NCBI RefSeq assembly: GCF_963678635.1
Contig: NC_087062.1
Location: 80,231,200-80,295,199 of the forward strand
Direction: 5' to 3'
Source: Symsagittifera roscoffensis
Taxonomy: Eukaryota > Xenacoelomorpha > Acoela > Convolutidae
DNA length: 64,000 nucleotides
The position numbers were made by a program, and so were the translations under genes. Shown one piece after another: positions 20,597 to 32,445 of this stretch. The notes under the pieces were generated by a model, which saw only the letters and a list, made by a program, of their open reading frames with translations, was not told the origin of the DNA and did no database searches. Numbering within the stretch: the stretch's first letter is position 1; every line of letters begins with the position of its first letter.

Positions 20597-21613
20597 AGGG
20601 CGGTTCCTGAAATCGGAATGCGGACGTATTTTCAAAACGTAAGGCGGACATCGGTTGCTGCAACTTCACCGAACAGGAAATAGAATTAGAGGAAGGCGCC
20701 ATTCCTCATAGGGAAGGCGCAAGGCGAATGACGCCTTATAAATCGGAAGCGTGCCGAGCGGAAATAGAAATATTGTTCGAATACGACATGATAGAACCCT
20801 TGAAATTGCCTTGGTTTTGCGGGGTAGTCATGGCCAAGAAGAAGGGGGCAGCTTAGGTTCTGTTGCGTCTTTCGTTACCTGAACGCAGTGACAATAAAAG
20901 ATGCGTACCCGATACCGCGAATAGACGAGAGCCTCTCAAAATTGGCGACGCCAAGTTCTTCACCACACTGGACTTGGGTTCTGCCTTCTGGAAGTTCCCT
21001 CTGCGGAAGAAGGACAGAGAAAAGACCGTATTCGCATGTGAATTGGGGTTGTACCAGTGGAAGAGGATGACCTTCGGCTTGTGCAACGCCACGCGCCACT
21101 TTTCAGAGACTGATGGCTCAGGCTTTGACCAGAGTGACGAAGAAATATGGGAACCTTGTGACGTGTTACGTGGATGACATGGTCACAGCAACACCCACCT
21201 TGGAAGACCACATTGATCGGCTCGATGGGGTTTTTGGCTGCATGAAAAGAGCTGGCTTGAAATGCAAACCATCGAAATGTAAAATCCTTAGGGATTCAAT
21301 CAAGTATCTAGGGAGAATGGTGGACAGGCATGGCGTGAGGCTAGACCCGGAAGCAGTGGAGGCTGTGTTGACATGGAAGGCTCCCAGAACAGACACACAA
21401 CTCATGAGCTTCCTGGGGTTTGCCAATTTTTACCATGAGTTCATAAAAGGATACGCAGACAAGGTGTACCCCATGCAGAAACTGATGCGCAACAAAGGAA
21501 AGAAGGTCGAATGGAACGAAGAAGCTCAAGCTACCTTCGAGAACATAAAGCGGGAACTGTGCGAAGCGCCAGTGCTAGGCATGCCTACAGAGATTGGGCA
21601 TAAATGTTCTTGA
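20597..21613 (+). pseudogene. U4 reverse transcriptase
   Basis: Complete palm and thumb with the three array-wide frameshifts (about 20846, 21099-21102 and 21594-21600). Motifs are YLNAVTIKDAYPIPRI, TTLDLGSAFWKFPL, CYVDDMVTA and LGFANFYHEFIKGYADKVY. Unlike U2 and U3 it continues past LMRNKGKKVEWNEEAQ into RNase H. The fingers segment after 20597 is frameshifted but retains EGAIPHREGARR. Confidence 0.85.
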
Positions 21614-22376
21614 CAAAGATGCATCAGTAGTAGCCATCTCAGGAATACTGCATCAGGAGCAGGAATGGAATAGAAGAACAGTTCTCCGACCCCTTGCATA
21701 TGGCAGTAAAGTGTTGAGTGACATTGAAATGAAATATGATGCACCAAAGGCAGAAATGTTTGCAGTGGTCACATTCGTGGAGAAGTACCGCGCATACTTA
21801 GCGAGCGCTCCCTTTAAGTTACGCGTGGACAATAGAGCGTTATCCGCGTTGAAGACGTACTCTATGGACCAGAGCTACATTGGTCGGTGGATAGTCAGAT
21901 TAGAGGGCTACCACATGATAATCAAGCACAGGATGCGTGAAAAACACCAGAATTCTGACAGCGTCAGCAAGAAGACTGAGTTCTATGAAAGACTAGAACA
22001 GAAACAAGCCAATCAGGCGGAAATTGAGGAAGGGTTCTCGTTTTTGAACAAAGAAACCTATGAGGCGCTTCCTTTGACAAGATGGTTGGACAAATCTGGA
22101 CATCCGATTCCAGGACACCACGAGTTACCGGTGGAGAAGGCAGCGGAAATAAAGATATTATCAAAGAAGGACCCGGTGCCTTTGGATCTGTTGCTACGTT
22201 CCATCCTGGTCCAACAGGAACTCTCTCGTTTGAACATAAACAGCCTCTCATTGCTGGACAAAACGGTGCAGTTCACTCCTCAAGTGCGGATGCTGGGTGA
22301 ATTGTTGGAGAGAGAAGTGACAAGAGATGAACCCGAGTGGGCAGCAGCCATGGCATCGCTAACAGTCAATGAGTAA
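21594..22376 (+). pseudogene. U4 RNase H and following linker
   Basis: A 260-residue open frame. RNase H motifs are KDASVVAISG (catalytic Asp kept, preceding residue changed), RPLAYGSKVLS, AEMFAVVTFVEKYRAYL and LRVDNRALSALKTYSMDQSY, followed by IGRWIVRLEGYHMIIKHR and EKHQNSDSVSKKTEF. It runs on into PLTRWLDKSGHPIPGH and ends at TAA 22374 after ASLTVNE, where U1 reads on (SEKIKIMPS). This is the least broken RNase H along with U5. Confidence 0.8.
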
Positions 22377-22385
22377 ATAAAGATT

Positions 22386-23496
22386 ATGCTATCAAGACGT
22401 CAACACAAAGAAAATGAGAGGCATTGTAGGACTATAGTTCAGCAACTAGTGTCCTCGATACCCCAAAACGTCTTGACAAGTACATCATACAAACAGAAAG
22501 AACAGGTGAAAGGGACACAAAAGAAAACCGTCATCTTTGAGGATCAGGATCAAAACGGCGAAGAGGTTGAACAAAACCTGGGGCAAGAAAATTTGTCCCG
22601 GTAGAAGGTTATTGATGATAACAGGGGAGTTTAACAAGAAGACGCGGGACAAGAAATTTTGTCCTCGGAGTCAGGTGTAGAAGAAAATGTTCAAGGTGGG
22701 AAACAAGACCTGGAGGATAAAATTTCGTCCGGGGAGTTCAGATGGATGAGCAGAACGCATAAATCTAATCCAGAAGGAGAAACATGCTCAGTGACAGATT
22801 CTTCCGTTGATGAAAACTCGAGAAATTCAGGAATTCACACTTACTAAGACAGGAACTCGAGCACAGGATCGGAATTGTCAGAGCTAGCGATCCACACGTT
22901 GCTAGTGGAGACTCGAGCAAGAGAACTGGACAGAGAGTTACATCAAGACCCTGACAGTGATCGTTACCTGCTACGTAGCGAAACAGTCTTCAACAACGCA
23001 GCGGTTGATCTAAAAACAGTAGCGGTATCGAAACGATCGATTAGTTTAATGCCGCAGAAAGAAGTGGTCAGGGTTGATCTTCAACCATTCAGACAAGAGA
23101 CAGAGCCATTGGCGAAATTTTGGTGCGTGAAGATGGAAGATGACACACATCAGCAAGATGAAACAAATAGTCATTTGAGGGTCATGAAGACGTACTTGAA
23201 GGCGAGATACAGACTCTCAGACCTATTAAGAGCAAAAAAAAAATGACCGCATGAATAGCAACTTGAAAAGATGGATCGAAAAAGGAAGACCAGACAAATG
23301 AGCCTGGAGTAAGACAGTTACCGTATTCTGAGACAGTACCCTGTGCAGAAAGAGGGAAGGCTATATCTGAACAAGGACGAAGAGAAGAAGACAAAGTTCT
23401 GTATAAATATAACGCGATAGTGTTGCCGCAACTCTATTAGACAGAACTTTTATTCAGGTCGCATGATCAGATGGGCCATCAGGGAAACACAATCAG
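22386..23496 (+). pseudogene. U4 acidic linker and integrase N-terminus
   Basis: The same spacer as U1 but broken into pieces: 22386-22604, 22659-22847 and 22875-23246. An extra A in the poly-A run near 23238 shifts frame. Part of the sequence before the zinc domain (DGIVACKRR) is deleted near 23378. Then YKYNAIVLPQLY is followed by a stop (TAG for CAG at 23438-23440), and TELLFRSHDQMGHQG ends the integrase sequence. The jump to the SGNH region at GGGAAACACAATCAG is the same as in U5. Confidence 0.6.
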
Positions 23497-24702
23497 TTGA
23501 AGTATAACTTCACAGGAGTTCCGGATACGGTTCAGAGAGCCTGCTTCAATCGAGCGACCTGGAATCCAGCAGTAGACCTCAAAAATTTGAGGACTTCCTG
23601 GATCACCACGGTGATGGCGTTTGGAGGCGCAACGATAGCTCAGTTATTTCGGATGGTGGAGCTGATGAACTCAGGGAGAATCTCTCACGTGATGATCCTA
23701 GTAGGGGCAAACAACATCTCGGGAAGCTCAGACGAGGAGGAGGCACTATGGGAATCGAATACGGTGTGCCTATTTACTACTCTCTGGCAGAAGTTCAACT
23801 GCGCGGTACTGACCGTCTGCACTGCACCAAAGAGCACGAAGATGTTGACAGCGGCAGGAAGGAGACATAATGAAGGAGTAATCAGGTGGAACAAAATCCT
23901 GAGGGATCTTGCAAGTCGGAATGCCGGAAGGATGATCCTTATGGATTTTGAGCATGAGCTGAGAGCTATGGATCAGGCGAGACTGACCACTGACGGCATC
24001 CAATTTGACACCATCGAGGGACAAGCTTGGTTGAACAGAGTCTTCCAAGAGCGATTAGATGAAATGGAAGTAAAAATCTTTGACACGGGAGTGCTAAACA
24101 AGGAAGAGACACCGAATAAATCAGCAATTTCAACATTTGTGCCTCCTAACCTGGAAACAAGTTTGGGAGCGGTCCCAGCCGTGACCATCTATAAGCCGCA
24201 AAGCTCCAGCAAACCCGAGCCCAGGACGGACGTGCAAGATCGATTGGGGGAAGCGCCCTTGAGAAGAACCATCAATCCTAGACGAAGACTAGGGCCTGTC
24301 AACTCGGCAGTGGAAACGACCAGCACCTCTAGATCGGATACGAGATCAGAGACGACGAGCACCATTCGAGAGGAGCAACGCCCCAACAGGAGCTCTCTGA
24401 TGTGGTCGAGGCCCATACCTTCTCCCTGGCAAAAATATAAGTATGATCTGATGAAACTGAATCTTCAGACGGTGAGTTTTGCAGCAGATGCCATGAGGAT
24501 GCTGAATCGAGCGAGGTTATCTGTCAGTGGACTGTACTCGATAACAGGAGTGGACTGGTTGATAGCTGCTGGCATAAACTTCAGCTCTACAACTGCCTTG
24601 AGGTTTGCCGACTTAAAGGGACTGCCCTCGAACATTACAATGGGTCCAGTGAACGAAAGACCGTTACAAGACGTGAAACTGAATCACGATGAACGAAATT
24701 GA
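23497..24702 (+). pseudogene. U4 SGNH-like domain without catalytic serine block
   Basis: A 401-residue open frame, the longest intact SGNH reading after U1. It has FGGATIAQL, VMILVGANNISGS, the LWESNTVC stretch that U1 lacks, DGIQFDTIEGQAW (the block V His replaced by Gln) and the Pro/Ser linker. A 60-bp in-frame deletion at AVDL-NLRTSW removes the 20 residues containing LILGDSLVRV, so the nucleophile is gone. It cannot be an active hydrolase. It ends at TGA 24700 (ERN-stop), a stop shared with U5 and U6. Confidence 0.65.
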
Positions 24703-25129
24703 GAAGAGAGACCTGGAAGGTTCCTGACAACGAGGGCGCCGATTGGACAACATATGAAGATGTTCAGGCAGGTGAAAGCACTGTGAAAGAAAGGGCGTAC
24801 CCGAAACAAGTGAATCAGGAAGGTGATATTCAGAGATACGGGGGGTTGCAGGCGATAAAGAAAGACGAAACCATCTTTGCTGCATACGACAAGGCAGAAA
24901 TGAGGAAGGCCAAAATCATGATATTCGCGAACTCAGACTTCGTACATACCTCCAAGTCTCTGTTTTGGCCTGACGTAATAATGTTGGCAGCGGTCGACCT
25001 GAACCTAACATAATCCGTGTCGATGGCGATCGGAGTGCAAAGGCAGACAGATATGAACCCAAACACAATTGTGTTCGCTGGCATCAATGACCATCAAAAG
25101 CAAGATGCTACAAAGATTAATCTGATTAA
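24703..25129 (+). pseudogene. U4 second SGNH-like block
   Basis: From 24703 the frame contains a 13-bp deletion at AAAGCACTGTG (others read AAAGCACCCCCAGG), which shifts it, then KERAYPKQVNQEGDIQRY, FANSDFVHTSKSLFW, AAVDLNLT and TAA at 25011. GINDHQKQ follows after the stop. It joins gag knuckle DNA of U5 at about 25130. Confidence 0.55.
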
Positions 25130-26045
25130 CACTTTGGCCCAAGGTGCTTCTTTTGTAAATTGGAAAGTCAATTAAAATGAATTGTTCAAAATTTTGGGAT
25201 GCTGTGGCAAACATCAAGCATCCAAGGCATGAGGAAACTTTATCGGGTGTGAAAGGCAGCAAGGCTCGCCTGTTGAGTGAAGCGGAGGCACGCAGAAAGG
25301 AGAAACTGCAAGAGCTGGCAACAAAGAAGATGCCAGTAAGGGAAGAGATACGTGAACCGGAACCGGTTAATGCGGCAGATGACTTCAAGATCGATTATAG
25401 GGCAGTCGTGAGGGATGCTCTAAACAGAGTCCAGCAGGAGTTGATGAAGAAGGAGATCGAACAAAAGGTGAAGCTCGAGCTAGAGAATGAGAAAATTCAG
25501 GAAAAGCTAAACGCATTCGAGGCATCAGAAGTCGAAGAAATGAAAGCACCAAGTAGTTTGAGCGTGAAACTAAATGTGATCTCTGGGCAGACGTTCAGAA
25601 TGGTGCCACAAGGAAGCAGAATACAGTCAATAATTTCAGTGGCGGGACATCAGGTGATCAAGAACCTAATTGAACCCTCAGAGTTCACTACGATGCATTT
25701 AGACACATATGCAGATTATCTGAGACAAGTAGAGCCACGCACTGAGTCGAGGGCTGTACGAGCGTTGTTGACAACGGGTGGCCCGCTAATGATGAAACTC
25801 CACAAAACTTGAAGAGATCTAGTGTGAAAGACTGCCCGAATCAAGCTGATAAAGATAATATTTTAAAGAGAATTGATGAATTCAATAAACTGTTTTCAAT
25901 GAAATTCGAAACGAATGACGGTTTATCGAGCTGCTCGAATTTTCCGGAACGCCCCTTGTCATACGAACTAGAATCCGACAAACCGGTTTTGCCGAAGATA
26001 GAACACTTAAGAGGGAAAAGAGTCGAAAGAGATTTTGAATCATGA
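25130..26045 (+). pseudogene. U5 gag helical region joined to RT linker
   Basis: Same layout as U4: knuckle remnant, helical region at 25177-25812 (one codon shorter at KKMPVREE), protease-deletion junction at about 25803, RT linker at 25809-26045. It keeps FKIDYRAVV like U1 and U2. Confidence 0.7.
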
Positions 26046-27062
26046 AGGGCGGTTCCTGAAATCGGAATGCGGACGTATTTTCAAAACGTAAGGCGGACAT
26101 CGGTTGCTGCAACTTCACCGAACACGAAATAGAATTAGAGGAAGGCGCCATTCCTCATAGGGAAGGCGCAAGGCGAATGACGCCTAATAAATCGGAAGCG
26201 TGCCGAGCGGAAATAGAAATATTGTTCGAATACGACATGATAGAACCCTAGAAATTGCCTTGGTTTTGCGGGGTAGTCATGGCCAAGAAGAAGGGGGCAG
26301 CTTAGGTTCTGTTGCTTCTTTCGTTACCTGAACGCAGTGACAATAAAAGATGCGTACCCGATACCGCGAATAGACGAGAGCCTCTCAAAATTGGTGACGC
26401 CAAGTTCTTCACCACACTGGACTTGGGTTCTGCCTTCTGGAAGTTCCCTCTGCGGAAGAAGGACACAGAAAAGACCGTATTCGCATGTGAATTGGGGTTG
26501 TACCAGTGGAAGAGGATGATCTTCGGCTTGTGCAACGCCACGCGCCACTTTTCAGAGACTGATGGCTCAGGCTTTGACCAGAGTGACGAAGAAATATGGG
26601 AACCTTGTGACGTGTTACGTGGATGACATGGTCATAGCAACACCCACCTTGGAAGACCACATTGATCGGCTCGATGGGGTTTTTGGCTGCATGAAAAGAG
26701 CTGGCTTGAAATGCAAACCATCGAAATGTGAAATCCTTAGGGATTCAATCAAGTATCTAGGGAGAATGGTGGACAGGCATGGCGTGAGGCTGGACCCGGA
26801 AGCAGTGGAGGCTGTGTTGACATGGAAGGATCCCAGAACAGACACACAACTCATGAGCTTCCTGGGGTTTGCCAATTTTTACCATGAGTTCATAAAAGGA
26901 TACGCAGACAAGGTGTACCCCATGCAGAAACTGATGCGCAACAAAGGAAAGAAGGTCGAATGGAACGAAGAAGCTCAAGCTACCTTCGAGAACATAAAGC
27001 GGGAACTGTGCGAAGCGCCAGTGCTAGGCATGCCTACAGAGATTGGGCATGTATGTTCTTGA
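26046..27062 (+). pseudogene. U5 reverse transcriptase
   Basis: RT with the three shared frameshifts (about 26295, 26548-26551 and 27043-27049). It has TTLDLGSAFWKFPL, CYVDDMVIA and FLGFANFYHEF. It also has a private stop (TAG for TCG, before KLPWFCGVV) near 26250. It is otherwise close to U4 throughout. Confidence 0.85.
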
Positions 27063-27825
27063 CAAAGATGCATCAGTAGTAGCCATCTCAGGAATACTGC
27101 ATCAGGAGCAGGAATGGAATGGAAGAACAGTTCTCCGACCCCTTGCATATGGCAGTAAAGTGTTGAGTGACACTGAAATGAAATATGATGCACCAAAGGC
27201 AGAAATGTTTGCAGTGGTCACATTCGTGGAGAAGTACCGCGCATACTTAGCGAGCGCTCCCTTTAAGTTACGCGTGGACAATAGAGCGTTATCCGCGTTG
27301 AAGACGTACTCTATGGACCAGAGCTACATTGGTCGGTGGATAGTCAGATTAGACGGCTACAACATGATAATCAAGCACAGGATGCGTGAAAAACACCAGA
27401 ATTCTGACAGCGTCAGCAAGAAGACTGAGTTCTATGAAAGACTAGAACAGAAACAAGCCAATCAGGCGGAAATTGAGGAAGGGTTCTCGTTTCTGAACAA
27501 AGAAACCTATGAGGCGCTTCCTTTGACGAGATGGTTGGACAAATCTGGACATCCGATTCCAGGACACCACGAGTTACCGGTGGAGAAGGCAGCGGAAATA
27601 AAGATATTATCAAAGAAGGACCCGGTGCCTTTGGATCTGTTGCTACGTTCCAACCTGGTCCAACAGGAACTCTCTCGTTTGAACATAAACAGCCTCTCAT
27701 TGCTGGACAAAACGGTGCAGTTCACTCCTCAAGTGCGGATGCTGGGTGAATTGTTGGAGAGAGAAGTGACAAGAGATGAACCCGAGTGGGCAGCAGCCAT
27801 GGCATCGCTAACAGTCAGTGAGTAA
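27043..27825 (+). pseudogene. U5 RNase H and following linker
   Basis: A 260-residue open frame with the U4 motifs: KDASVVAISG, AEMFAVVTFVEKYRAYL, LRVDNRALSALKTYS, IGRWIVRLDGY and SKKTEFYERLEQKQANQ. It ends at TAA 27823 after ASLTVSE, the same stop as U4, so that stop predates the U4-U5 split. Confidence 0.8.
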
Positions 27826-27834
27826 ATAAAGATT

Positions 27835-28955
27835 ATGCTATCAAGACGTCAACACAAAGAAAATGAGAGGCATTGTAGGACTATAGTTCAGCAACTAGTG
27901 TCCTCGATACCCCAAAACGTCTTGACAAGTACATCATACAAACAGAAAGAACAGGTGAAAGGGACACAAAAGAAAACCGTCATCTTTGAGGATCAGGATC
28001 AAAACGGCGAAGAGGTTGAACAAAACCTGGGGCAAGAAAGTTTGTCCGGGTAGAAGGTTATTGATGATAACAGGGGAGTTTAACAAGAAGACGCGGGACA
28101 AGAAATTTTGTCCTCGGAGTCAGGTGTAGAAGAAAATGTTCAAGGTGAGAAACAAGACCTGGAGGATAAAATTTCGTCCGGGGAGTTCAGATGGATGAGC
28201 AGAACGCATAAATCTGATCCCGAAGGTGAAACATGCTCAGTGACAGATTCTTCCGTTGATGAAAACTCGAGGAATTCAGGAATTCACACTTACTAAGACA
28301 GGAACTCGAGCACAGGATCGGAATTGTCAGAGCTAGCGATCCACGTTGCTAGTGGAGACTCGAGCAAGAGAACTGGACAGAGAGTTACATCAAGACCCTG
28401 ACAGTGATCGTTACCTGCTACGTAGCTAAAAAGTCTTCAACAACGCAGCGGTTGATCTAGAAACAGTAGCGGTATCGAAACGATCGATGAGTTTGTTGCC
28501 GCAGAAAGAAGTGGTCAGGGTTGATCTTCAACCATTCAGACAAGAGACAGCGCCATTGGCGAAATTTTGGTGCGTGAAGATGGAAGATGACACACATCAG
28601 CAAGATGAAACAAATAGTCATTTGAGGGTCATGAAGACGTACTTGAAGGCGAGATACAGCCTCTCAGACCTATTAAGAGCAAAAAAAAATGACCGCATGA
28701 ATAGCAACTTGAAAAGATGGATCGAAAATGGAAGACCAGACAAATGAGCCTGGAGTAAGACAGTTACCGTATTCTGAGACAGTACCCTATGCAGAAAGAG
28801 GGAAGGCTATATCTGAACAAGGACGGTATCGTGGCTTGTAAGAGAAGAGAAGAAGACAAAGTTCTGTATAAATATAACGCGATAGTGTTGCCGCAACTCT
28901 ATTAGACAGAACTTTTATTCAGGTCGCATGATCAGATGGGCCAACAGGGAAACAC
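27835..28955 (+). pseudogene. U5 acidic linker and integrase N-terminus
   Basis: Pieces at 27835-28053, 28108-28296 and 28487-28747. It shares with U4 the TAA after SGIHTY (28294) and TGA after NGRPDK. GRLYLNKDGIVACKRR is complete (28800-28850). YKYNAIVLPQLY is followed by the same TAG as U4. It ends at HDQMGQQ, in which the second His of the H2 pair has changed to Gln, then jumps to the SGNH region. Confidence 0.6.
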
Positions 28956-30167
28956 AATCAGTTGAAGTATAACTTCACAGGAGTTCCGAATACGGCTCAG
29001 AGAGCCTGCTTCAATCGAGCGACCTGGAATCCAGCAGTAGACCTCCAAAATTTGAGGACTTCCTGGATCACCACGGTGATGGCGTTTGGAGGCGCAACGA
29101 TAGCTCAGTTATTTCGGATGGTGGAGCTGATGAACTCAGGGAGAATCCCTCACGTGATGAACCTAGTAGGGGCAAACAACATCTCGGGAAGCTCAGATGA
29201 GGAGGAGGCACTATGGGAATCGATGACGGTGTGCCTATTTACTACTCTCTGACAGAAGTTCAACTGCGCGGTACTGACCGTCTGCACTGCACCAAAGAGC
29301 ACGAAGATGTTGACAGCGGCAGGAAGGAGACATAATGAAGGAGTAATCAGGTGGAACAAAATCCTGAGGAATCTTGCAAGTCGGAATGCCGGAAGGATGA
29401 TCCTTATGGATTTTGAGCATGAGCTGAGAGCTATGGATCAGGCGAGACTGACCACTGACGGCATCCAATTTGACACCATCGAGGGACAAGCTTGGTTGAA
29501 CAGAGTCTTCCAAGAGCGATTAGATGAAATGGAAGTAAAAATCTTTGACACGGGAGTGCTAAAGAAGGAAGAGACACCGAATAAACCAGCAATTTCAACA
29601 TTTGTGCCTCCTAACCTGGAAACAAGTTTGGGAGCGGTCCCAGCCGTGACCATCTATAAGCCGCAAAGCTCCAGCAAACCCGAGCCCAGGAAGGACGTGC
29701 AAGATCGATTGGGAGAAGCGCCCTTGAGAAGAACCATCAATCCTAGACGAAGACTAGGGCCTGTCAACTCGGCAGTGGAAACGACCAGCACCTCTAGATC
29801 GGATACGAGATCAGAGACGACGAGCACCATTCGAGAGGAGCAACGCCCCAACAGGAGCTCTCTGATGTGGTCGAGGCCCATACCTTCTCCCTGGCAAAAA
29901 TATAAGTATGATCTGATGAAACTGAATCTTCAGACGGTGAGTTTTGCAGCAGATGCCATGAGGATGCTGAATCGAGCGAGGTTATCTGTCAGTGGACTGT
30001 ACTCGATAACAGGAGTGGACTGGTTGATAGCTGCTGGCATAAACTTCAGCTCTACAACTGCCTTGAGGTTTGCCGACTTAAAGGGACTGCCCTCGAACAT
30101 TACAATGGGTCCAGTGAACGAAAGACCGTTACAAGACGTGAAACTGAATCACGATGAACGAAATTGA
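28956..30167 (+). pseudogene. U5 SGNH-like domain, broken
   Basis: Frame 28962-29252 covers AVDLQNLRTSW (same 60-bp loss of the GDS block as U4), FGGATIAQL, NLVGANNISGS and LWESMTVCLFTTL, then a TGA at 29250 (TGG in U4). The same frame reopens to 30167 with DGIQFDTIEGQAW and the Pro/Ser linker, ending at the shared TGA after ERN. The TGA is shared with U6 and arose before the 7582-bp duplication. Confidence 0.65.
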
Positions 30168-30604
30168 GAAGAGAGACCTGGAAGGTTCCTGACAACGAGG
30201 GCGCCGATTGGACAACATATGAAGATGTTCAGGCAGGTGAAAGCACCCCCAGGCCATGTGAAAGAAAGGGCGTACCCGAAACAAGTGAATCAGGAAGGTG
30301 ATATTCAGAGATACGGGGGGTTGCAGGCGATAAAGAAAGACGAAACCATCTTTGCTGCATACGACAAGGCAGAAATGAGGAAGGCCAAAATCATGATATT
30401 CGCGAACTCAGACTTCGTACATACCTCCAAGTCTCTGTTTTGGCCTGACGTAATAATGTTGGCAGCGGTCGACCTGAACCTAACATAATCCGTGTCGATG
30501 GCGATCGGAGTGCAAATGCAGACAGATATGAACCCAAACACAATTGTGTTCGCTGGCATCAATGACCATCAAAACCAAGATGCTACAAAGATTAATCCGA
30601 TTAA
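30168..30604 (+). pseudogene. U5 second SGNH-like block
   Basis: 30219-30488 reads KMFRQVKAPPGHVKERAYPK, GLQAIKKDETIFAAYDKAEM, FANSDFVHTSKSLFW and AAVDLNLT, then TAA. 30492-30728 continues past the stop with MSMAIGVQMQTD and NTIVFAGINDHQNQDATKIN, then crosses the junction into gag DNA of U6 at about 30605. The intact GINDH block III is clearest here. Confidence 0.55.
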
Positions 30605-31384
30605 CACTTTGGCCCAAGGTGTTTCTTTTGTAAATTGGAAGGTCAATTTAAATAGAATTGTTCAATTTTTTGGGATGCTGTGGCAGACATCAAGCATCCA
30701 AGGCATGAGGAAACTTTATCGGGTGTGAAAGCCAGCAAGGCTTGCCTTTTGAGTGAAGCGGAGGCACGCAGAAAGGAGAAACTGCAAGAGCTGGCAACAA
30801 AGAAGATGCAGGCAGTAACGGAAGAGATACGTGAACCGGAACCGGTTAATGCGGCAGATGACTTCAAGATCGATTATAGGGCAGTCGTGGGGGATGCTCT
30901 AAACACAAATCCAGCAGGAGTTGGTGAAGAAGGAGTGCTGAGGTTGGAACTGTCCAACTTCAGTCGACAGCTCAAAATGAAGCCAGGAATAGATGACGAC
31001 CATCGAGTAATTGTGGCGATGTCGAATGATTTATGGTTCCGAGGAATGGACATAAAGGAGGAAGGAGAGAGAAGAAAGAACTCCAAGAATACCAGAGCTC
31101 ACTTGGAAGCGATGGTTTTGAGAACCAAACCAGAGGCTAACCAGTGGCTACACCTAACTCCTCGAGTAGCGGCGTTGGGTGCGGATGCTTTTGAGCAAGG
31201 CCCAGTGATGATCAGGAAGATCCATGCCTACTTAGTGAAGGAGGTGAACCTGGCCGAAAATGGACTCAGATGGTGGAAGGGGAAGAAGGCTTTGAACGGA
31301 CTGATAGCATGCTGGAAAGGCTGGGAGCCGGATGGACAGCGTCCTTCTTGGCGAAAGTCTACCCAAAACTCTCTCAATATTTGA
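30605..31384 (+). pseudogene. U6 gag remnant fused to 3-prime region, part A
   Basis: A 234-residue frame (30680-31384). The first 75 residues are the gag Lys/Glu helical region. At about 30903 (ALNTNPAGVGEEGV) the sequence switches to the 3-prime region: VLRLELSNFSRQLKMKPGID, VIVAMSNDLWFRGMD, LHLTPRVAALGADAFEQGP and AYLVKEVNLAENGLRWWKGK. The fusion is in frame but is a deletion product, since gag, pol and SGNH are all skipped. I do not know the function of the 3-prime region. It is mostly helical and charged, with no catalytic motif I recognise. Confidence 0.55.
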
Positions 31385-32445
31385 CAAAATAATTCCTCCA
31401 AGCAGTAGTGGAAGGGTCAATTGTTCAAATACTAGCCTTGTTCGTGACGTTTGGAGCAAAAAGTTTCGTAAAAGGACCAATTGTGTTGCTCACCAAAGGA
31501 ATTCAAAACCTGCGATTAGATGGACTTCTAACGTTGATTGCAATAACGCATAGAAACTTGGGATGATTGATGAATTTGAGGCGCTATCCAGAGCAGATGA
31601 GAGAGATCGTGAAGAAATTCGACGTGAAGAAAGCCACGGATTCTTGGAACAAGATAAGAGATTTGAGACATACTCTTATCCAGTATCTCCTGCATCAGAA
31701 TTGCTTTGGAACAGGAAAGGATGAGACGATTGAGAGGGAGGAAGACGTGAGACGACATGTCGGGGGCATACCCCTGCTAACGCATCTAAGCTTGGCCATG
31801 AGGACCGATCCCTTAGCGTTGATCAGAGGAGCCACGGAGTTTGTGACGTTAATTTATGGACCAGCAGTCACGCATGCGTTCTCTGACGTTAAGGTGGAAG
31901 CATACAGGAGGTCGGTGCTGCACCTGAACCTCATATCAGCAGTGGACGGCAGTGTGCTGAACTGATGTGAGCAGCACGTATTGCAAGAACTCATGAGCGA
32001 ACATCTGTTGTTTGGAAAGATATCGGAGCCAGAAATGACGGTCGTCAACTTCGACGATCACTTTCGTGATCATATGGGAGAAGTGGAGAGAGGGCACTTT
32101 GAAGTATTTCCGAAGCTCTGGAATCTAAGGCCCTATGACAAGACAAATGGTGAGATAACAAGAATTCCTCGTCTCACTACAGCATACCACAAGGTGAGAG
32201 AAGAGACGAAAGGCTGGGGTGATTACAAGAAGCTCCCAGAGGAAATCCTTGAATTCCCTCTGATAAGAAGGATGTTGCTCGGAGCAGTCTCCGTTGTGCA
32301 AACTCCCAGGCTGAGAGTGTTTGAGACCAATGAAAGGAGGGTAGCGAAATTCTCGGAAACGATGGATCCGTGTTTTTTGGGCAGGAATGCCGCAGTGTTA
32401 CAGTACACGCGGTTTGCTTACACGGATCAAGCGACGAGAAGGTGA
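31385..32445 (+). pseudogene. U6 3-prime region, part B
   Basis: Continues with frameshifts: 31567-31965 (RDLRHTLIQYLLHQNCFGTG, HVGGIPLLTHLSLAMRTDPL, EFVTLIYGPAVTHAFSDVKV) and 31981-32445 (HLLFGKISEPEMTV, LPEEILEFPLIRRMLLGAVS). A TGA at 31963-31965 separates the two pieces in the same frame. It is helix-rich. There are no transmembrane runs and no Cys/His clusters. Function unknown. Confidence 0.5.

Larger units (their letters stand above)
15582..21491 (+). repeat. Tandem duplication, period 2955 bp
   Basis: 15582-18536 and 18537-21491 are two consecutive copies. All the long translations compared (172, 115, 207, 212, 78 and 89 residues) are identical at an exact offset of 2955. The only difference I found is a 14-bp deletion in the first copy at about 17991 (GCGACCACACTGG against GCGACGCCAAGTTCTTCACC), after which the offset is 2969. 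The near identity implies a very recent event. Breakpoints lie in the RT sequence before AAAGTAAAGAAG. Confidence 0.85.
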
